From assembly GCA_028532985.1 (NCBI GenBank), contig JANCIK010000009.1, positions 2,728,001 through 2,792,000 on the forward strand: a stretch of DNA of 64,000 nucleotides. The letters run 5' to 3'. This DNA is from Stropharia rugosoannulata (Eukaryota > Basidiomycota > Agaricomycetes > Agaricales > Strophariaceae). The position numbers and the translations under genes are program-made. Below the pieces are notes generated by a model. The model did not search any database. It was not told the DNA's origin and saw only the letters and a list, made by a program, of their open reading frames with translations. Positions within the stretch are counted from its first letter, which is position 1, and each line of letters opens with the position of its first letter. Of the stretch, positions 61,949 through 64,000 are shown in pieces.

Positions 61949-63262
61949 ATGTCCAGTGCACCTGCTCTGCTGTACAACTTTAGTAATGTCAAGCACCAGC
62001 TGGCATTAATCCAAGATATCAGAGGCTTGGCTTCTGCCATGCCTTCCAACTATACCAGGAGCCTCAAGCTTCTGGCTATTAACTTAGTATGCACAGCACT
62101 CAGCTGGTCTGCTGGGTCTTTTACTCTGCTGACCACTCGAACTTTGTAGAACCACTGGCATGATCCCCATGGCAGCATTACTCGTATCATTAATAACAGC
62201 AAGGCTGTTGATATTCTTAACAAGATGCATGCCATCTACACCTCCTTAGAGGCGGATCACCACTTCTGCACTTTCTCTCCCACTGCCAATGCTTTTATCA
62301 CTCTGCATGAGCAAGTTTTAAAAGCAAAAGCCGCTGCTTCGCACCAGCACATGCATACTCCCACTGGACCTGTACATTATGCACTTGCTGTCTCTCTTTA
62401 TCTTTTAACTGCCTGCTCAGCACAATGTTTGCCTCCTCTCGTGCTCCTCTGCCGATCCTGAGATGGTCTCTGCCCCTGGAGGTACCTCATCCCCCGATTC
62501 TGATAATGACAAGGTGTGGCTGACTTCCTTCACCTTTTTAGATATTACTAACATGCAGCTGTACCTCCTCCTTAAAAAGATGGCCCTCGATGACAAGATC
62601 GAGGCTGCCACTGAGGGCAGAGTACCTAGCCGCCAGAATACCCCAGAGCCTAGCCCCTCGAATAAGCGCTCAGCACCTCCTCCCGACACTCCTCGTCAGG
62701 TTTGTTCTGTTGCATTTTCCTTCCCTTGTTACTTTCTCATTTCTATGTCAGCAGGAGCATACTGAGGCCAGTGGACATTGCACTCGTGTGCTTGGCCACA
62801 GCATGACACTCTGCTCTTCTGACAACCGGTGCTCTCCTTGCGACACACTGTTCCATGATGCTTCCTCTAAGAAGGCCTGTCTCGGCACTGACAGTGTTCC
62901 TACTTTCGCCGATTCTCCTTTCATTGTACAGTGTGCATTCTTTGCCCTTATTCTTCTCTGTTGTGTCCACTGAACTCTTTCATCTTCTTTTAGGTACCAA
63001 TCTTACTCTCTCGAACAACAAGGTCAATGCCTGTCTCGATGCTGCTACCAACCTCCTTAAGGAACTGCTGAACACTGGGAACCCATCCGAGCTCGTCACT
63101 CGCCATCTCATCGGAGACTTGCAAGCTGAGATCATCTGTGACTTGCACAAGATTGACTTCATCCTGAAGTGCTATGCTCTGCTCGTTAAAGAGTTAGAGA
63201 CTTTACAGCACAGCTTGGATTTGACTGGGACCAGCCCTGCTGAGGAGCCTGCGCCACAGTGA
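61949..63262 (+). pseudogene. asA4': antisense accessory gene of GyA2
   Basis: Counterpart of asA4. Exons 61949-62086 (138 nt), 62150-62371 (222), 62421-62699 (279), about 62752-62936 and 62994-63262 (269); four of five lengths equal asA4 exactly. Protein identity is high at both ends (NFSNVKHQLALIQDIRG; SNNKVNACLDAATNLLKEL; GDLQAEIICDLHKIDFIL). Exons 1, 2, 3 and 5 have no stops. The exon 4 donor appears damaged: CAG-TGTGC where CAG-GTGTGC would be needed, so the splice to exon 5 is lost or out of phase. Classified as a probable pseudogene for that reason only. Confidence 0.78.
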
Positions 63263-63382
63263 TGGCCCTCTTAATTATTCTGCTGAGCACCTCAAAGTGG
63301 TCCTTAGCTAGTTTCTTTTGTACCTTTCCCTTTTAGTTTACCCAATATATTCTATTGTGGTCTCCTTTTCTACTTTGTGCCT
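63263..63382. other. Convergent spacer between asA4' and GyA2 pol
   Basis: 120 bp, equivalent to 27427-27553 in GyA. No gene. Confidence 0.6.
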
Positions 63383-64000
63383 CTAAGCATTGGGCTCCGC
63401 CCACCCATCCTCATCATCATCTTCTTTGTCTGCTGAGACTTGGCTGTTGCCTGAAACCATTCCTGGTTCATCAAAGATGTAGTCTTTAGGTATGGCCGGC
63501 TCGTAGTCTGGTGCTGACATCATCTTGCTGAGGTTCTTGCACGTTTGATCAATGATATCGTCTAAGTCTGCTGGCAGCTTCAGCTGGCGCCTGGCAAAGT
63601 AGGGTATTAAGCAGAATGCTGCGACTTTGTCTTTCAGCACCGACCCATCCAGCTCAGCAACTAGATAAGCACCTCCTTCCTTCCGCGCAATGACAATGTA
63701 TGGTCCATTCCAGCACACCAACATTTTGTGATTTAAGCTGGACTCAATGCCAGAGTTACGCATTAGCACAACATCACCAGGTTTGAATGCATAGTCCCTA
63801 ATCTTAGCAGAGTGTTTTCGCTCAAACTCTCTGATAGCATCCCGCTTTATCTTTGACACCTGCTGACACATTTCCTCCACTGTGTCCCTATGCTTGGCCA
63901 GCACATGCGCATGATACCCTACTAACTCCTCTGTGGTAAGTACGCAATCTGGTAACTTGACCAGCCACATCGCCTCAGCGATGTCCAGCAGTAGTATCGG
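63383..64000 (-). CDS. GyA2 Pol, C-terminal part (runs off the window)
   Basis: About 205 codons, open to the edge. Reads DIAEAMWLVKLPDCVLTTEE, FKPGDVVLMRNSGIESSLN, WNGPYIVIARKEGGAYLVAE and ends PKDYIFDEPG plus an acidic tail, closely matching GyA pol residues from about 1110 to the end. No stop or frameshift in the visible part. It identifies GyA2 as a GyA-family element in opposite orientation. Confidence 0.9.
   Translation of the reverse strand, partial: PILLLDIAEAMWLVKLPDCVLTTEELVGYHAHVLAKHRDTVEEMCQQVSKIKRDAIREFERKHSAKIRDYAFKPGDVVLMRNSGIESSLNHKMLVCWNGPYIVIARKEGGAYLVAELDGSVLKDKVAAFCLIPYFARRQLKLPADLDDIIDQTCKNLSKMMSAPDYEPAIPKDYIFDEPGMVSGNSQVSADKEDDDEDGWAEPNA

Larger units (their letters stand above)
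36072..64000 (-). mobile_element. GyA2: second member of the GyA family, inverted and fragmented
   Basis: Pieces at 36072-36704, 60727-60796 and 61838-64000 are homologous and collinear with the 3' part of GyA in reverse: asA3', spacer, asA4', then the C-terminus of pol on the minus strand running off the right edge. CopA (duplication TTTTA) and TIR copy 2 interrupt it. Its 3' LTR and the asA1 and asA2 counterparts are missing at the left, where TIR copy 1 joins it to the DIRS-like element. Where GyA has GCGCGC motifs, GyA2 tends to have GCTGAG. Confidence 0.8.

Overview
This window is genomic DNA of a filamentous fungus, most likely a mushroom-forming basidiomycete (Agaricomycetes). The evidence is one ordinary host gene, mitochondrial 2-oxoglutarate dehydrogenase E1 (KGD1, 2322-5701), broken by seven short introns, next to a decayed basidiomycete kinase-like fragment (82-818). 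Everything from about 6.25 kb to the right edge is a nest of transposable elements.

Layout. 1-6.2 kb: host DNA (kinase-like remnant, KGD1, a doubtful small minus-strand gene). 6.25-35.1 kb: a DIRS-like tyrosine-recombinase retrotransposon (gag, RT-RNase H, recombinase) split by at least four insertions. The largest is a 21-kb Ty3/Gypsy element, GyA (13573-34723, 4-bp duplication CTGC), which itself carries a chromovirus, GyC (16955-23179, 5-bp duplication TTAGC), in its protease. 35.1-64 kb: a terminal-inverted-repeat element carrying a tRNA-like sequence, then an inverted second member of the GyA family (GyA2, 36072 to beyond 64000). GyA2 is split by another copy of that TIR element and by a Copia element, CopA (36705-60721, duplication TTTTA). 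CopA was invaded by a second Gypsy family, GyB (39041-56169, duplication GCAA), and by a GyA-type solo LTR (57160-58576). GyB carries an inverted solo LTR of its own family and a 4.6-kb foldback transposon (46350-50991).

The notable system. GyA, GyA2 and GyB each carry, between pol and the 3' LTR, a block of several genes on the strand opposite to gag-pol. I could resolve exon structures with GT-AG introns for four genes in GyA (630, 142, 146 and 365 aa) and four in GyB (231, 147, 149 and 267 aa). Nearly all have a TATA-like box 20-110 bp before the ATG. GyA and GyA2 share exon lengths exactly (138/222/279/269 nt in one gene; 198 and 9 nt in another). One product in each family has a similar cysteine cluster. 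The antisense genes are open in copies whose pol genes carry frameshifts, stops or catalytic substitutions. GyC and CopA have no such block.

The same elements are peppered, in LTRs and interior alike, with family-specific short motifs: GCGCGC-centred in GyA, GCTGAG in GyA2 and its solo LTR, TTTCCGA/TCGGAAA in GyB. A testable reading is that antisense-encoded proteins act on these motifs, for instance as anti-silencing or transcription factors, as plant VANDAL elements do with VANC proteins. Function is not shown by the sequence. Element and gene labels (GyA, asA1 and so on) are mine.
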